This document shows positions 35,201 to 45,455 of a DNA stretch of 64,000 bases, in pieces. Origin of the DNA: Zymoseptoria tritici IPO323 (Eukaryota; Ascomycota; Dothideomycetes; Mycosphaerellales; Mycosphaerellaceae); contig NC_018213.1 of NCBI RefSeq assembly GCF_000219625.1, positions 1,234,055 to 1,298,054 of the forward strand. Direction: 5' to 3'. The notes below the pieces were generated by a model. The model had not been told where the DNA came from. It ran no database searches and saw nothing but the letters and a program-made list of their open reading frames with translations. The position numbers were made by a program, and so were the translations under genes. Each line of letters starts with the position of its first letter. The first letter of the stretch is position 1.

Positions 35201-36510
35201 AACAGAGCGGACGCTTTCGACTGCAGCTTCGATTAAATGCAGATACTACCGGCAAAATCTATAAAGTCTAGGTCGCCGTACCTACTAATAGCTAAGATCT
35301 CGAACTGTACGCCCTACACGTAGCGCTTTTTGTTACCTGCCGACAGAATGCTATCGAAACAGAACTCTGTATAGTTTAATTACCGCAGTTTCTTAAGAGT
35401 AACGAGGTCTAATACGCGTTATCTGTCCGCTATATATACCGAGAATTAATTAAGTTTAAAAGTAGTACATTCCGGAGTTTCGGTACTAGTAGACTTCGCA
35501 GCTGCGAAGAAGCCTGCACTTAAGTCTAGGCTTGCTTCGACCTCGTTTACAGGTTGCAAAGGAGGTTTGTATTCGTAATAAGCACTTCTCGGAAATGCTA
35601 GTCCTATAATAGAGATGTAGCTTAAGTAGCGAAGCTGCCGTCGTTTCCCGGAACGAGCTATAGCCCTAGGCTCTGCTCTAGTAGTAGGCTCGTCCCCTAG
35701 TTCTATTTCGGTCGCTAGAGGAGTAAGTATAGTCCTAAGCCTTCGTTATTTAGGCGTGCGTAGTAGGCCCTAGTCCTTAACTTCCCGATCTCCGACCGTT
35801 TAGCTCGTCTGCTCCTTGCCTAATTCTATCTTATACTAAACCGCTCTCTACGCTCTATCTTCTTCTTATTATTTCGACTCGCCTCGGTCCTGCTTAGAAG
35901 CCGCAGGACTAATTATAATCGCATTGCTTAGGGAAGCTCTAGCGCGCAAAATGTCTATCTACAATTGTCTATTCTAAAGCCGCGGCTTCTTAGAAGGCCT
36001 CGAAGTAGGTCCTACTATAATATTATCCTCGTTATCCTTAATAACAATCGTGTCGCCGCTAATCCGTCTCTTTATAGTTGCCGTGCTACTTAATGCCGTC
36101 GTATACGAGGTAGTAATAGGGTTAAGAATGCTGCTATCTCGCTATAAAGGCGCTATGTTCTTTTTATTGCTCGAAGCAGTCTGTCCGCGGTAAGTATGCT
36201 AAATCGTATAATGCGAGTGCTAGAGCTGTAAGTAAAGTCTAAGAGTAAATATACTAACTATTTACCTTGCAAGCTATGCACGCAGTATAATAATCTGCCG
36301 AAGTAAAGAAGAAATAGCAGACTAAGATATCTGCAAAACAAATATCCGTAGAGGTAAAAAGGAATGCGCGCAACTTGCCGGTAAAACGTTACTTCGTAAG
36401 GTAGTTAATAAAGTGTAGTCTAGAAGCTTTAAAGTGCGACTAAGGATGTTCTAGCTATTAACTTTTAACCGCGCCTACACCTTAATGCCCGTAATGGCCG
36501 CTATCGCGAA
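32200..36510. repeat. RIP-mutated tract (once-duplicated DNA)
   Basis: The sequence changes character sharply at about 32.2 kb and 36.5 kb. Inside, TpA is abundant and CpA/TpG scarce: in 32881-32940, for example, I count 7 TpA against 3 CpA plus TpG. CpG is retained. This is the signature of repeat-induced point mutation, in which duplicated DNA suffers C-to-T changes mainly at CpA on both strands. The tract covers the DIM-2 relic plus about 300 bp upstream of it, so the duplicated unit probably included some 5' flank. RIP needs a second similar copy, so another copy must exist or have existed in the genome. Base-by-base RIP indices were not computed. Confidence 0.85.
32209..36200 (-). pseudogene. 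dim-2: RIP-inactivated DIM-2-type DNA (cytosine-5) methyltransferase
   Basis: One minus-strand frame runs from about 36180 to a terminal TAA at 32211..32209, some 1320 codons, without an indel but with dozens of TAA/TAG codons that read back to Gln or Trp. In order: an acidic, Lys-rich N-terminus; a BAH-like region (GDVVCVAPD near 34590, then YELKDT, FLSDNCSYG and GGHFVRQKFR to about 34275); a methyltransferase motif I relic (GISLFYGSRTFNRSLEEA near 33760) where glycines became Ser/Arg; the Pro-Cys loop as GGSLCPRF near 33519-33496; ENV read as LLKNV at 33393-33379; motif VIII-like RVFIVASAPG; and an intact motif X, KIVGNSV, at 32640-32620 with EARRAQGY upstream. The domain order and LxENV/GNSV context match Neurospora DIM-2. 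It cannot encode an active enzyme. A possible N-terminal intron lies around 36220-36265. The exact start is unclear. Confidence 0.88.
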
Positions 36511-36931
36511 TAGCATGTGTCAGCGCTGTCAAATTCAAACAGTGGAAGTGAGATAGCGAAGATGATGAAGACAGGCTACAAGTGAAACAGCTGTGAGGTG
36601 GTACCTTATCGATGGAATGATTACCGGCAGCTCACGCATGACTAAGTCAGGGTAGCGGAGCAGTGGATAGCTCCGGCTTTCACATGACAGAGCATTGGAA
36701 GAATTGAAGCAACAGCTGCAGGTGCACTCGTACACCGTTCTGTTGTTTGAATCGATAGGCAACATGATCTCTCATCGCCAACGCTTGGCGTAGAGACACA
36801 TACGTGCCCAAATGACCCGCTTGCGTCATTGAACAAACATCCATTCGTTCCTCGTTCCAATCGTGAGCTGTCCGTTGAATCTATACCCTCCGCCGGCAGT
36901 CACGGAGGTAGAGCTCCGGAGTAATCAGCTC
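36511..36931. other. Intergenic, normal composition
   Basis: 420 bp of non-RIPed sequence between the RIP tract and the 3' end of the UsgS gene. No frame is supported. Confidence 0.5.
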
Positions 36932-38152
36932 TCATGAGTACTGCCTTCCCTTCAACTGCTCCTTGTCTCCCTTCTCCTTGACAATCTTCTCACTCAACCG
37001 ATCCAGCGCCCCCACCGGCAACGACAAAAACTCATGTTTATTCTCCCACCTCACATCCCTCTTCTTGAACTCCTCCGCCTCCTGTGGCGGCGGTGGCGAC
37101 TGCGTGATCTTCGTGATGAGGTATGCTGTTGACGCTTCGGCGATACCGTAGATGAGCACGCCAATGAGCGGGATTTTGAGGAAGGCGAAGAAGGCGAAGG
37201 CAAAGCCGTAGAGGACGCCTTCGCGGTCGCGAAACCAGGCGCGCTTTTGTTCGGGGCTGTAGTGGATGCGGGAGAAGTAGGGTTCCAGCTGGGAGGTAGC
37301 GTTAGTGAGGTGTGCTGGGCAGAGAGGACGGAATATCTTACGAGCTCACGCATCAGACTTCGGCTGGAGAAGTAGCTTTGCAGGAACATGACCAGATATC
37401 GCTTCGGCAGGATGAACGAGCTTCCGAACACCACAATTGCCGGAGGCAGACCCACGGCTTTGTTGAAAGTGTAGAACGAGGCAGCCGGTAGCACGAGTCG
37501 TCCGACATACGGCACGAAAGACAACACGTACACGGCGAGCGAGATTCCGGCTTTCCTGCCATACCGCGTGAGAAACATGACCAAAGCCTGCTTCGGCTCC
37601 TTCTTCTGCGCTGTGACAGCTTGCTGCGAATACAACTCCAGGTTCGGATGGTACATCTCTCTCAACGCCTTTGGGTCCTCGGATTCATGTTTCTTGACAT
37701 ATGTCTGATCGACCCACCGTAGGGACTCCATGAACATGTGGTCCATGGCCGGACTGAGGTACCGCATGAACGACATCAGAAAGAAGGGGATCTGAAGCAC
37801 GGAGTGCTCGATGAACTCGATGCCATCGATGATGTCTTCGCTCCATTGCAGGCCTGAGGTGTCGGTGAAGAGACCGGCGAAGGTTATGAGCAATCGGATT
37901 CCGAGAGTTGGGATGGCGACGAGGAGCCGAATGAGGATGCCTGCGGCGACGGCGAGAGCGGCTTGTTTGTAAAGGGAGGTGGTGAAGATGGAAGGATTTT
38001 GGAGGGCGCGGTTGGCGCCTACGATTGTGAGTTGGGCGCCCCTGTATATCATTAGCGATTCGAGCTTCTCTCGGGACAAGGGAAATGTGCGGAATAGCTG
38101 ACCTGACCATGGAGTTGAGCTCGAAGCTGCCGAAGAAGCCATAGTTGCTCAT
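36932..38152 (-). CDS. usgS: UsgS-family transmembrane protein
   Basis: Exons 38103..38152, 37342..38041 and 36932..37288 (introns of 61 and 53 bp) encode 368 residues. The 50-nt first exon gives MSNYGFFGSFELNSMVR and splices to GAQLTIVGANRALQNPSIF, the conserved UsgS start. Several hydrophobic segments follow (AALAVAAGILIRLLVAIPTL; FLMSFMRYL; SLAVYVLSFVPYVGRLVLPA; IPLIGVLIYGIAEAST after the second splice). FIEHSVLQIPFFL, MDHMFMESLRWVDQTYV and QSYFSSRSLMRELLEPYFSR are family blocks. UsgS is a fungal integral membrane protein of poorly known function. The in-frame ATG at 38142 belongs to the intron frame and is not used. It is divergent from INP1. Confidence 0.88.
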
Positions 38153-38664
38153 CTTGCCGTTCAGTGCGGCTTATGGCCCGAGCAGAATGTTGCTGATGGT
38201 ATATTGCCAGCAGTGATCGTAGCTTAGGTGGTCAATGGCGATGGAAGTGTACCATCTCAGGTCTCTCACAAGCAAGAAAGAGAAGGATGACGTATGGGAC
38301 CGCCCGCGTGCTTCGAGAACGCGTCTGCCGAGACATTGAATCGTGGCATGGCAAGTGAATCAACAGATCGGCAATGACTGGCATTCATTAAATATAAGAA
38401 GGCATCTCCGAGAGAAGTATACGAATGTCTTGTCGGGGAGACTTGCAGAACGAAGATCCCATGCATTCGTATGGGCACGTGAATGTGAGGCGACTACCTC
38501 CTAGCGCGTCGCTGAGCTGAGCTAAGGTACTGGACTACTGGGTAAGGATGATACCTCGTACGCAACTGTAACAACGTGTGACATTGTCCTGCCTCAGACA
38601 TCTTCCACGACCTCCTCCCCGTCCCCCATTCCTATTCCGCCGGATCAATGTCCACCACACGATC
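38153..38664. promoter_or_regulatory. Shared divergent upstream region (usgS/INP1)
   Basis: A 512-bp spacer with starts on both sides, so it must carry both promoters. A pyrimidine-rich stretch (CCTCCCCGTCCCCC) at about 38611 lies just before the INP1 ATG. An AT-rich segment near 38388-38397 could serve the minus-strand gene. Confidence 0.35.
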
Positions 38665-40962
38665 ATGTCGACCACGGCGCCCTTGACTCCTGCGCGCAAT
38701 GTCGGCACGAACAGATCGTTCACGGTCCCCGTCAGATCAACAAATCCCAGTCATGCACAGCCCACAGCGGAGATAGGCTCGGCAGAAGGCATAGAGACAC
38801 TATACGTCCACCCCAATGCCAAAATCGTCAAGTTCAGCAGCGGAACAGGTTCTCGACCTCGAAGTAGCAGCCATGGAAGCCCCGGCGCAAAACACGGAGG
38901 CGGCACACTGCCATGGGCCACCATAACGGAGCAGACACTCGCTGCGGGTCCGCTGGAGATCTACCGCGTGCCAGGTTCCGTGTCTTTCTTGCACTCTGGG
39001 TCTTTGCTTCATGCCATTATGCCGCGCAGCAATTGCTGGTGTGTGGATGGTGTGAGCAAGTTTGCGATGCGAGTGCTTACGGACACTTACTACCGGATCG
39101 AACTGCCTGGGGAGTCGCAAGAAGAGCTGGAAAGGGTGGAGGTTTTCAAGGAGACACTGAAGAAGGTTTTGTTCTACGAGAGAACGCCATGTCCGTTTGC
39201 GCGCACATTTACGGTCGAGCTTCCTGAGGAGGAGAAGCCAGTCCGGAGGAAGAGGAGGAGCACGCACGGGCCGGCGAAGAAGTGGAAGCTGGACAGAGCT
39301 TATAGCTGGAAACCAGAAGACGGCCGCGAGCCTGCACAAAGCACAAGCGAGGAGGACTCGGGCAGCATGTCGGACGAGGATGAGGATGACGCTCGAGCAA
39401 CAGACACAATCCCCGAAGATGTTGCCGAGGATCCTGAGCTGGCAGCTAGGATGAAAGAACTGGCGGTCCAAGCGCCGCATTGGAGAGCACCGCCCAGACC
39501 AACCGTTCGCGACAGAGTCAAAGGTCTCAGTATGCGGTCCGTGACAGCACCTGTTCGCTCACCGGCCCAAGCAGCCTCGCCTTCACGGTTGAAATCGAGC
39601 CTCTCTCCGGAAAGTGGCATTATGAGTGCTCGCGGAGAACCGATTGAGCATCGTGCATATCAATCAATACCGACTGATATGCCGCCTTCACCTCCAGATT
39701 CAAGCGCCGGATTTGAGCAGCCGCAGCTCGGACAGGGAGGAAAAGGAGCGCATGCACCTACGAAGAAAGACGGCGAGACATCTTCTTATGACCTGCAGCA
39801 ATATGAAACGAGTCTCGTCTCTTCAGCTTTTGGTCCGCCTCTCGCCATCGACTCGGAAAATCTGCGGCAACTTGAGGAGACTCAGAACTCGACTTTGCCA
39901 GATCCAGATGTTGAATTTGTGCCGGGAATCGAGAGTACTCAGCATGCAGCCGCGTCCGAGACGGTTGAGGAGACATCAACACAAGTCGAGGAGCTATCGA
40001 CACAAGTCACCTTGGAAGACGCGGCTGCTCAGCAAGAAGACAGCCAGCACAACGACAAGACGGCAACCATCACCGATGAGTGGGTAGAAGCTCCTCCAGC
40101 ATCGCCGATCCTCGTCGCTACATCGGCCGCTCCGGATCAGACCGCTGAGAATGCACCCAAATGGCCCAATCCTGTCAGCGCGCCGTCGACTCCAGACCTG
40201 GCACAAGAACTGGTCGCAGCGCCTCGGACTCCCGAAACCTCTGCGTCCGTTCCGGAAGATATAAACGAAGCTCTCGCATCACTACACATTCGTACTGCCA
40301 GTCCATCTCCTCAAGATCCGACATCCGAATCCATCGCTGCGCCGCACACCCCCATCAACACTCCATCTCCCACAGACTCGCCCTTCGACCAACCGACGCA
40401 AAAGTCCACCTCGCCACCACCCCCTACCAAATCCGACCCCTTCGCCCAGATCCAAGCCCGCATCCTCGCCCGCCGCTCCATAGGCGGCACAACCACCTCT
40501 TTCCACCCACCGCCCCGCTCTCCAACTCGCCAATTCAGCTCATCCACTGCCTCAAGCACGACATCCTCCTCTAGCAGTCTCTCGCGTCAACGCACTACCC
40601 GGCCTGCCACGCAACCTCCGAAGAAATCTCAAAACGCCATGGCTGGTGCCATCGCACGAAAGACCTGCGCGGTGCTGCTCGGCCCGCCGGCACATCTCGT
40701 CGTCCTGATGCTCAAAATCGCGGCTAGGTTCGCGAGGGGCGTTGTTCCGAGGAGTTTGGTGTGGAGATCGCCGAAGGGAAGTGGGAGAAGGATTCCGGGA
40801 AGTTTTGATTTGGATGGCAGCGAGGTGGAAGATTTCTGGGCAAGTGAGGACGAGATTGCTGAGTTTGAGGATATGGAAGACGATTTTGGCGTCAGGATTG
40901 GGAGTCCTGTCAGTTTGGCTGCGGGATTGAGAGAGAGGAGGGAAAGGAGTAGGGAGGAGTGA
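38665..40962 (+). CDS. INP1: Inheritance of peroxisomes protein 1 (Inp1)
   Basis: A single exon of 765 residues starting MSTTAPLTPARN; the longer frame begins with GTG and is not used. The conserved Inp1 domain spans about residues 78-195: TLPWATITEQTLAAGPLEIY, SVSFLHSGSLLHAIMPRSNC, WCVDGVSKFAMRVLTDTYYR, KVLFYERTPCPFARTFTVEL. Inp1 tethers peroxisomes to the mother-cell cortex by binding Pex3 and plasma membrane lipids, controlling organelle retention. The large C-terminal part is acidic, Ser/Thr/Pro-rich and probably disordered, ending with a hydrophobic segment (CAVLLGPPAHLVVLMLKIAA) and an acidic tail with EDFWASEDEIAEFEDMEDDF. It is divergent from usgS. Confidence 0.85.
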   Translation: MSTTAPLTPARNVGTNRSFTVPVRSTNPSHAQPTAEIGSAEGIETLYVHPNAKIVKFSSGTGSRPRSSSHGSPGAKHGGGTLPWATITEQTLAAGPLEIYRVPGSVSFLHSGSLLHAIMPRSNCWCVDGVSKFAMRVLTDTYYRIELPGESQEELERVEVFKETLKKVLFYERTPCPFARTFTVELPEEEKPVRRKRRSTHGPAKKWKLDRAYSWKPEDGREPAQSTSEEDSGSMSDEDEDDARATDTIPEDVAEDPELAARMKELAVQAPHWRAPPRPTVRDRVKGLSMRSVTAPVRSPAQAASPSRLKSSLSPESGIMSARGEPIEHRAYQSIPTDMPPSPPDSSAGFEQPQLGQGGKGAHAPTKKDGETSSYDLQQYETSLVSSAFGPPLAIDSENLRQLEETQNSTLPDPDVEFVPGIESTQHAAASETVEETSTQVEELSTQVTLEDAAAQQEDSQHNDKTATITDEWVEAPPASPILVATSAAPDQTAENAPKWPNPVSAPSTPDLAQELVAAPRTPETSASVPEDINEALASLHIRTASPSPQDPTSESIAAPHTPINTPSPTDSPFDQPTQKSTSPPPPTKSDPFAQIQARILARRSIGGTTTSFHPPPRSPTRQFSSSTASSTTSSSSSLSRQRTTRPATQPPKKSQNAMAGAIARKTCAVLLGPPAHLVVLMLKIAARFARGVVPRSLVWRSPKGSGRRIPGSFDLDGSEVEDFWASEDEIAEFEDMEDDFGVRIGSPVSLAAGLRERRERSREE

Positions 40963-42505
40963 TCAGGCGAGCTGACGCGTTATGATGCACGAGGTCAAGG
41001 ATTTGTGGTTTTTGGGGCAGTGTAGCGTTGGCGTTGAGGGATTGCATTGATGGGTCTAATGAATGGAACGACTACTGGCGATGATCAAGCATGTAGATAT
41101 GATGAGACTCGGGAATATGATGAACTGCAAAAAAGGTGTTCAATTGCCACTGAAAATAGGAGCATGTCTTTTCTCGCTATTCCCACGATGAAACGTGACC
41201 CACGATGCCGTTGGCGAGACGATGCACAGATTTGAGCCTCCAGGGGAGGCAGAGTCGCTCGCTCGCCTGCATGCGGTTTGTATGCATGTTGTTCTAGAGG
41301 TATGCTCAGTGTCGCAGTTTAGTTCGGGAAGAGGCATTCAAAATACCGGCGAGCAACCATCGTTTACTGGAGGTACACGAAGGACAATTGAAACGTCGAA
41401 TCGGCAACAACAGAGAGCATGACATTGATGAAGGCTATGAAGCTATTGAATGTAGTAGCCTTGCTGGTCCCTCTCTCTCTCCTTCATAACTCGCTTCTCC
41501 CCACGCTGTGTCTCAACTTCCATCCTCTTCGCCTTTGACTCCTCCTCGCGTGCTGAGTACAGTCTTAGGTCGTTGGTCTGCGGATCCGCCAGCCGATTTG
41601 AGTGATGGTTGTGAGTGAACTTTACAGCACTTCTGACAGACACGAATGCGGCAGAATCTACAATGCAGCGCTATATGCCCTGCCCGAAGTAAGTGCAGTT
41701 GCGGGATATGTGGATGTCGCAGTGCTGATCAGTCTGACCTCCGCATGTGAGCCTCTGTGGATTGGGTCCGTCCTTGTGTTGCTTGCTGTGATAGCATCTT
41801 GGACGACTAATCATTACATTGACGTACCGACCTTAATCTTGATCTTCCCAATTCTCGATTCATTCCCAGTCGTCGTCTCAGATATGCTCGCTCCTCTTCA
41901 TGACATTTGAACCCATGTAGTCCCAGAGTATGCTCGGTATTGCTGTCCGATTTGGAGAGACGCTGTTAAACTCTTCCTGGTCCCGCTACCCCTACCGGTC
42001 AGAGGCCTTTTGCCTTGGAGATGGAACAAAACCACTTGGTGAGATGATCACTGGCAACGTCCGTAGATGGAAGTGCTGTTGGACCCAACAGCTTTTCCCC
42101 GCAGCTGCGAGACAGTAAAGTAAACACACCCTTGGTTTCTCTCTTGCAACCAGCCGTGCTCCCTCTTTTGCGCCTGCGTCCGTTGACCGCCCGACTCCGA
42201 AAGCATGTCAACAGTCGCTGTCCATATCAGAGAGAGGCGAGCGGCATTCTTGCGATCAATCGATCCATCGACATCTTTCACGCGACACGAACTCACGCGA
42301 TAGCAACTCAACGATGGTCCTCACGACTTCACTGCTGCGCTGCCGCGCCGATGACACTGGGAAGGGGAATTGTGCTGTGATGCGCAAATACTGTACGTAC
42401 CGGAACTTCTGCATTTTGCTCTCTCCTTATGCGCATCCTGTCCGAGTCCTCGAGTCGTCCTTCACTTCTCTTCTGCGCCCGATGCCCCACCACATCTGCG
42501 CGATT
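40963..42505. other. Intergenic, one possible small minus-strand gene
   Basis: 1.5 kb between INP1 and the membrane protein gene. The only coding-like stretch is the possible terminal exon at 41443-41632 (listed separately). The rest has short frames only. Confidence 0.45.
41443..41632 (-). CDS. Possible last exon of a small hypothetical gene
   Basis: A frame preceded by a plausible acceptor (GTCTGTCAG) reads NHHSNRLADPQTNDLRLYSA and then a charged helix REEESKAKRMEVETQRGEKR, ending DQQGYYIQ. The charge pattern and YYIQ end look like genuine coding sequence, perhaps a small mitochondrial or membrane-associated protein. The upstream exon is unclear; an ATG reading MGSNVMKRSEHI lies at about 41916 on minus but no splice pair was convincing. 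No family is recognised. Confidence 0.3.
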
Positions 42506-43093
42506 TCACAAAACCCCCATCTCCACCGCGAAAGCCTTGCAAGCCATGAGCATGAACGCAGCCTGCATGAACGGCACCAGCAAAGCATTGGCGACGTGGA
42601 ACGCTGGGGTGACCCACTGCAAGAACTTTGGAATCGCAGTCTGCAGCAGCACCAAGCCGCACACGATGTTCCAGATCTTGAGGGTCGCGAGGGTGTCGGT
42701 GTAGTTCTCCGGTTCGAGCACAGCCCAGCGGGCGACGATCTTGGTGAGCTGGTGGGAGATGATCCAGGAGATGACCAGCAGGCCGCAGCTAATGATGGTG
42801 ATCTTGTGCTCGCTTCCCTGGGCGGCGGTGGAGAGGCTACGGAAGAAGAGGACTTTGTCGGGATTGTCGTCTTTGGTGGTATGCTTTGCGAGGGTGTCCG
42901 GGTCGTAGATCGGGAGATAGGTCTTGTCGGTGAAGCGGCCGGAGGCGTCGGTGCGGTGCTCGATCATGGCTTCTTCGGACATGATGGTTGTACTGGTCTG
43001 TTTGGCCAAGAGCAGCTGGTCTTGTTTGTATGTTGGTGGCAGCGGGTCGTAGGTGCTGTGGGGAGCGGAGCGTGCGGCCATCTCGGAGGGCAT
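42506..43093 (-). CDS. Three-helix membrane protein, unknown
   Basis: A single exon of 195 residues. A soluble N-terminal 95 residues (Pro/Tyr-rich start PHSTYDPLPPTYKQDQ, then DKTYLPIYDPDTLAKHTTKD) precedes three hydrophobic helices: about 98-117 (ITIISCGLLVISWIISH), 133-153 (IWNIVCGLVLLQTAIPKF) and 160-190 (VANALLVPFMQAAFMLMACK). The PPTY/YDPLPP segment resembles a WW-domain or ubiquitin-ligase binding PY region. I know no family name. The coding look is strong because hydrophobic periodicity is kept through the whole C-terminal half. Its 3' end faces the INP1 side. Confidence 0.6.
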   Translation of the reverse strand: MPSEMAARSAPHSTYDPLPPTYKQDQLLLAKQTSTTIMSEEAMIEHRTDASGRFTDKTYLPIYDPDTLAKHTTKDDNPDKVLFFRSLSTAAQGSEHKITIISCGLLVISWIISHQLTKIVARWAVLEPENYTDTLATLKIWNIVCGLVLLQTAIPKFLQWVTPAFHVANALLVPFMQAAFMLMACKAFAVEMGVL

Positions 43094-44346
43094 CTTGCGT
43101 GGGAATTAGATGCTGGTCTGAAGTGGTGCTTGCAGGTCCGCGGAAGCTGATGTTGCTGAATGCGCGTTTTATGTGTATGTTCGGATCTGGTGTCGAGTGT
43201 CGAGTGTCGTAAAGTCGAAGTGAATAGTCGAGTCCAAGGACTTGGGAGTCGAAATTCAAGTGAAGTGTCGTGTGCTTTTCACATGGAAGCGGCGCTAGCA
43301 AACGGAACAATGACAGGGATTCGGGGCATTGGCGTCTTGCGCCTGCTGAAAGGGTCAAATCTCGCGGGTTCTTTCTCTTTCATCGGCGGAAGGTACTGCC
43401 GACCGGTGAGGTGGCAGAGATTGGGCCAAAAATGCCTTGTTTTCCGGCATCAGAGAGAACACCAGTCGTGGAGCAATAGGTCGTTGTCTAGTCTGGAGAA
43501 TGGTCCAAACCGCTCGCCCGTGTTGGTTCAGATCCGCAGCGTCGTCCCCGGAATCGTATCGTGTCGTGATCAAACTGGACAGGATCGTAACGTTTGCAGT
43601 ACGCCTCGTTGCCTCTATGTTGGCGTTGACGACCTTCGGATCGTCGTAGCGATCGAGCGATAAGGGTTTGCTTTTCAAGGAATTCACCGGCAGAGAACGG
43701 GAACAATGAAGACACCGCAGCCCCTTCGAACCACTTGGTCCTTCGTCCGACTTTTGCTTCTGCTTGACAGGGTGTGAGTCTCGAATCGCCACGGTGCGGC
43801 GACAGACTAGCCCCTACAGAGAGGAACAATTACGAATGCCGTCCTTGGCTGCATGGCAAGATCTCAAGACTCGCATACTTACTGTGGACTTGTCAGCATT
43901 CTCTGCGCAGGGACATGGATCTTACACGATAAGCAGCGGCACGACACCAACGGCACCCAGACCAAGCACGAAGCCAATGCGCCATGTTGGACCGAATAAT
44001 CACCATCCACAACTCAATGCCTTTATCGTGGCGGAGCGTTGCAATTGGAATCCTTGGTAGTAGGTATCGGAGTCAATTGTGGCCGTGAGGCGATTCGGAG
44101 GAGAGCGAGATGGTCTGTGTTGTTCGATCGGTTCGTGCCCTTGTCCCACTTCCCTGCCAATCGTCCCATAACATCACACCGACAATTTCACTCGACGCGG
44201 AAGACCGACAGACTGTTCTTGAAGGGTCATTTGCGGCAGATATCTAGGCTGCCTATCGAGCGTTTCCCTCCGGACCGCAAGATGCAGTCCATAACGCCCA
44301 TGCATTCATGCACACCTTGTTCCAATCCCGCTTCGAAAATTTGCAT
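43094..44346. other. Intergenic; short tandem repeat upstream of membrane protein gene
   Basis: 1.25 kb. At about 43190-43235 a degenerate run of TGTCGAG/GTCGAA units lies within 150 bp of the membrane protein start, possibly a promoter element. No coding frame with family features was seen. Confidence 0.4.
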
Positions 44347-44964
44347 CTAAAATCCTGCGAAACAGTTAGCACATCATCCCAGCAGCACTTCGCCCGACAC
44401 CTTGTCCATGTCCAGGCCCACAACGACCTATCGGGTGTACATACTGAGAGGGGTGAAGAACCACCTGTTCTTTCCGCTCACGTAGCGCTCCTCCAAAGCC
44501 TTCTTGACCGTCTTCTTAGCCTCCTCGCGCTGGGTGACCTCGGTGAAAGTCTCGTTGGTGACGACGCCCTTGAGGCCTTCGAGCTCGAGCGTGTAGCGTG
44601 TTGGCATCAAGTGGTTGTAGTTGATAACCTTGATGAAGGGCTTGACCTTGCTGCGCTTGGTCTGTCGGGTCTTGCTCATGCGGCGGGTGATTTGTTGTGG
44701 GTATCGCTCGATTCCGGCGACGAGAGCGTGAGGGAAGGGGTGCTTCTTGCTGCCATTGTCTTGGGGCTGGACAATGACAACCTTCTTTCCGGCGTAACGA
44801 CCGCGAGAGATGATGGCCTTTTTCGGAGGTGTTAGTATGATTGGACATGGCGGTGTTTCGATGTATTCGTGTGCGCTCGACGTACCACTCGGCCGACCTT
44901 GAGGACTGTGACAGTGTCAGCATGTTAGTCGTCGTGTGGCAGCGATATGATACATACACTTCAT
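44347..44964 (-). CDS. RPL27: 60S ribosomal protein eL27
   Basis: Four exons: 44958..44964 (7 nt), 44886..44905 (20 nt), 44445..44817 (373 nt) and 44347..44354 (8 nt), giving 135 residues, the family's normal length. Spliced, the start reads [20 protein letters not shown] and the end WFFTPLRF, both matching eL27 in other eukaryotes. Without the last splice the protein would end in the non-family tail SMYTR. Introns are 52, 68 and 90 bp; the last has a perfect branch site TGCTAAC before CGCAG. eL27 sits on the large subunit near the tRNA exit region. The KOW-like N-terminal beta domain contains [13 protein letters not shown]. The gene is divergent from the large coiled-coil gene. Confidence 0.96.
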
Positions 44965-45455
44965 AGCTGCTGCTGTGGTTTGTTAGTTGTCCGGTCGCAA
45001 AAGTCGTAAAGTTCAAGAAGTCGACCTTCACGAAATTGCGGTAGCAGCCGTATTGTGTGCTTGGCAAGTGCGTTTTGCTGTATCGTTCCTGCCTGAGGAA
45101 GCCAGATTTTCGTGACTGCCTCAGGCACAGACAAGCCTCGGATAGAATCCTTGCTTAGCGCCGTTGCTATATGTTTATTGATTGTTTGTGCAAGGGCGCG
45201 AGAGACTCTGTGGTACGAAGATCAACGTCCCGCTTCAACCTCAACTATCGTCTCTCCACACAAACGTCCCGTCCGAAATCATCTTTGGACCTTCAAAGCT
45301 CTCGTTAATATCGAGCGCAGTACAACATCTACACGTGGAGTATCGGCCTGCAATGCAAGTGGTCGCCCGGCGCGCCGCCAATTAGGAATACTCGACTACT
45401 CGAATACATTCCAGCAATCTCGGCTCGACCTGACCACCACCCATCCACACACAAC
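44965..45455. promoter_or_regulatory. Shared divergent upstream region (RPL27 / coiled-coil gene)
   Basis: A 491-bp spacer between two start codons. It should contain the strong ribosomal-protein promoter. No certain named box was identified. Confidence 0.35.

Noticed and set aside
32200..36510. RIPed tract as an LTR retrotransposon or DNA transposon
   Set aside because: Translating the degraded frame gave DIM-2 methyltransferase motifs throughout. I saw no reverse transcriptase, integrase, transposase or terminal repeats.
42314..43150. 278-codon plus-strand frame
   Set aside because: Antisense shadow of the three-helix membrane protein, whose hydrophobic pattern is far more convincing.
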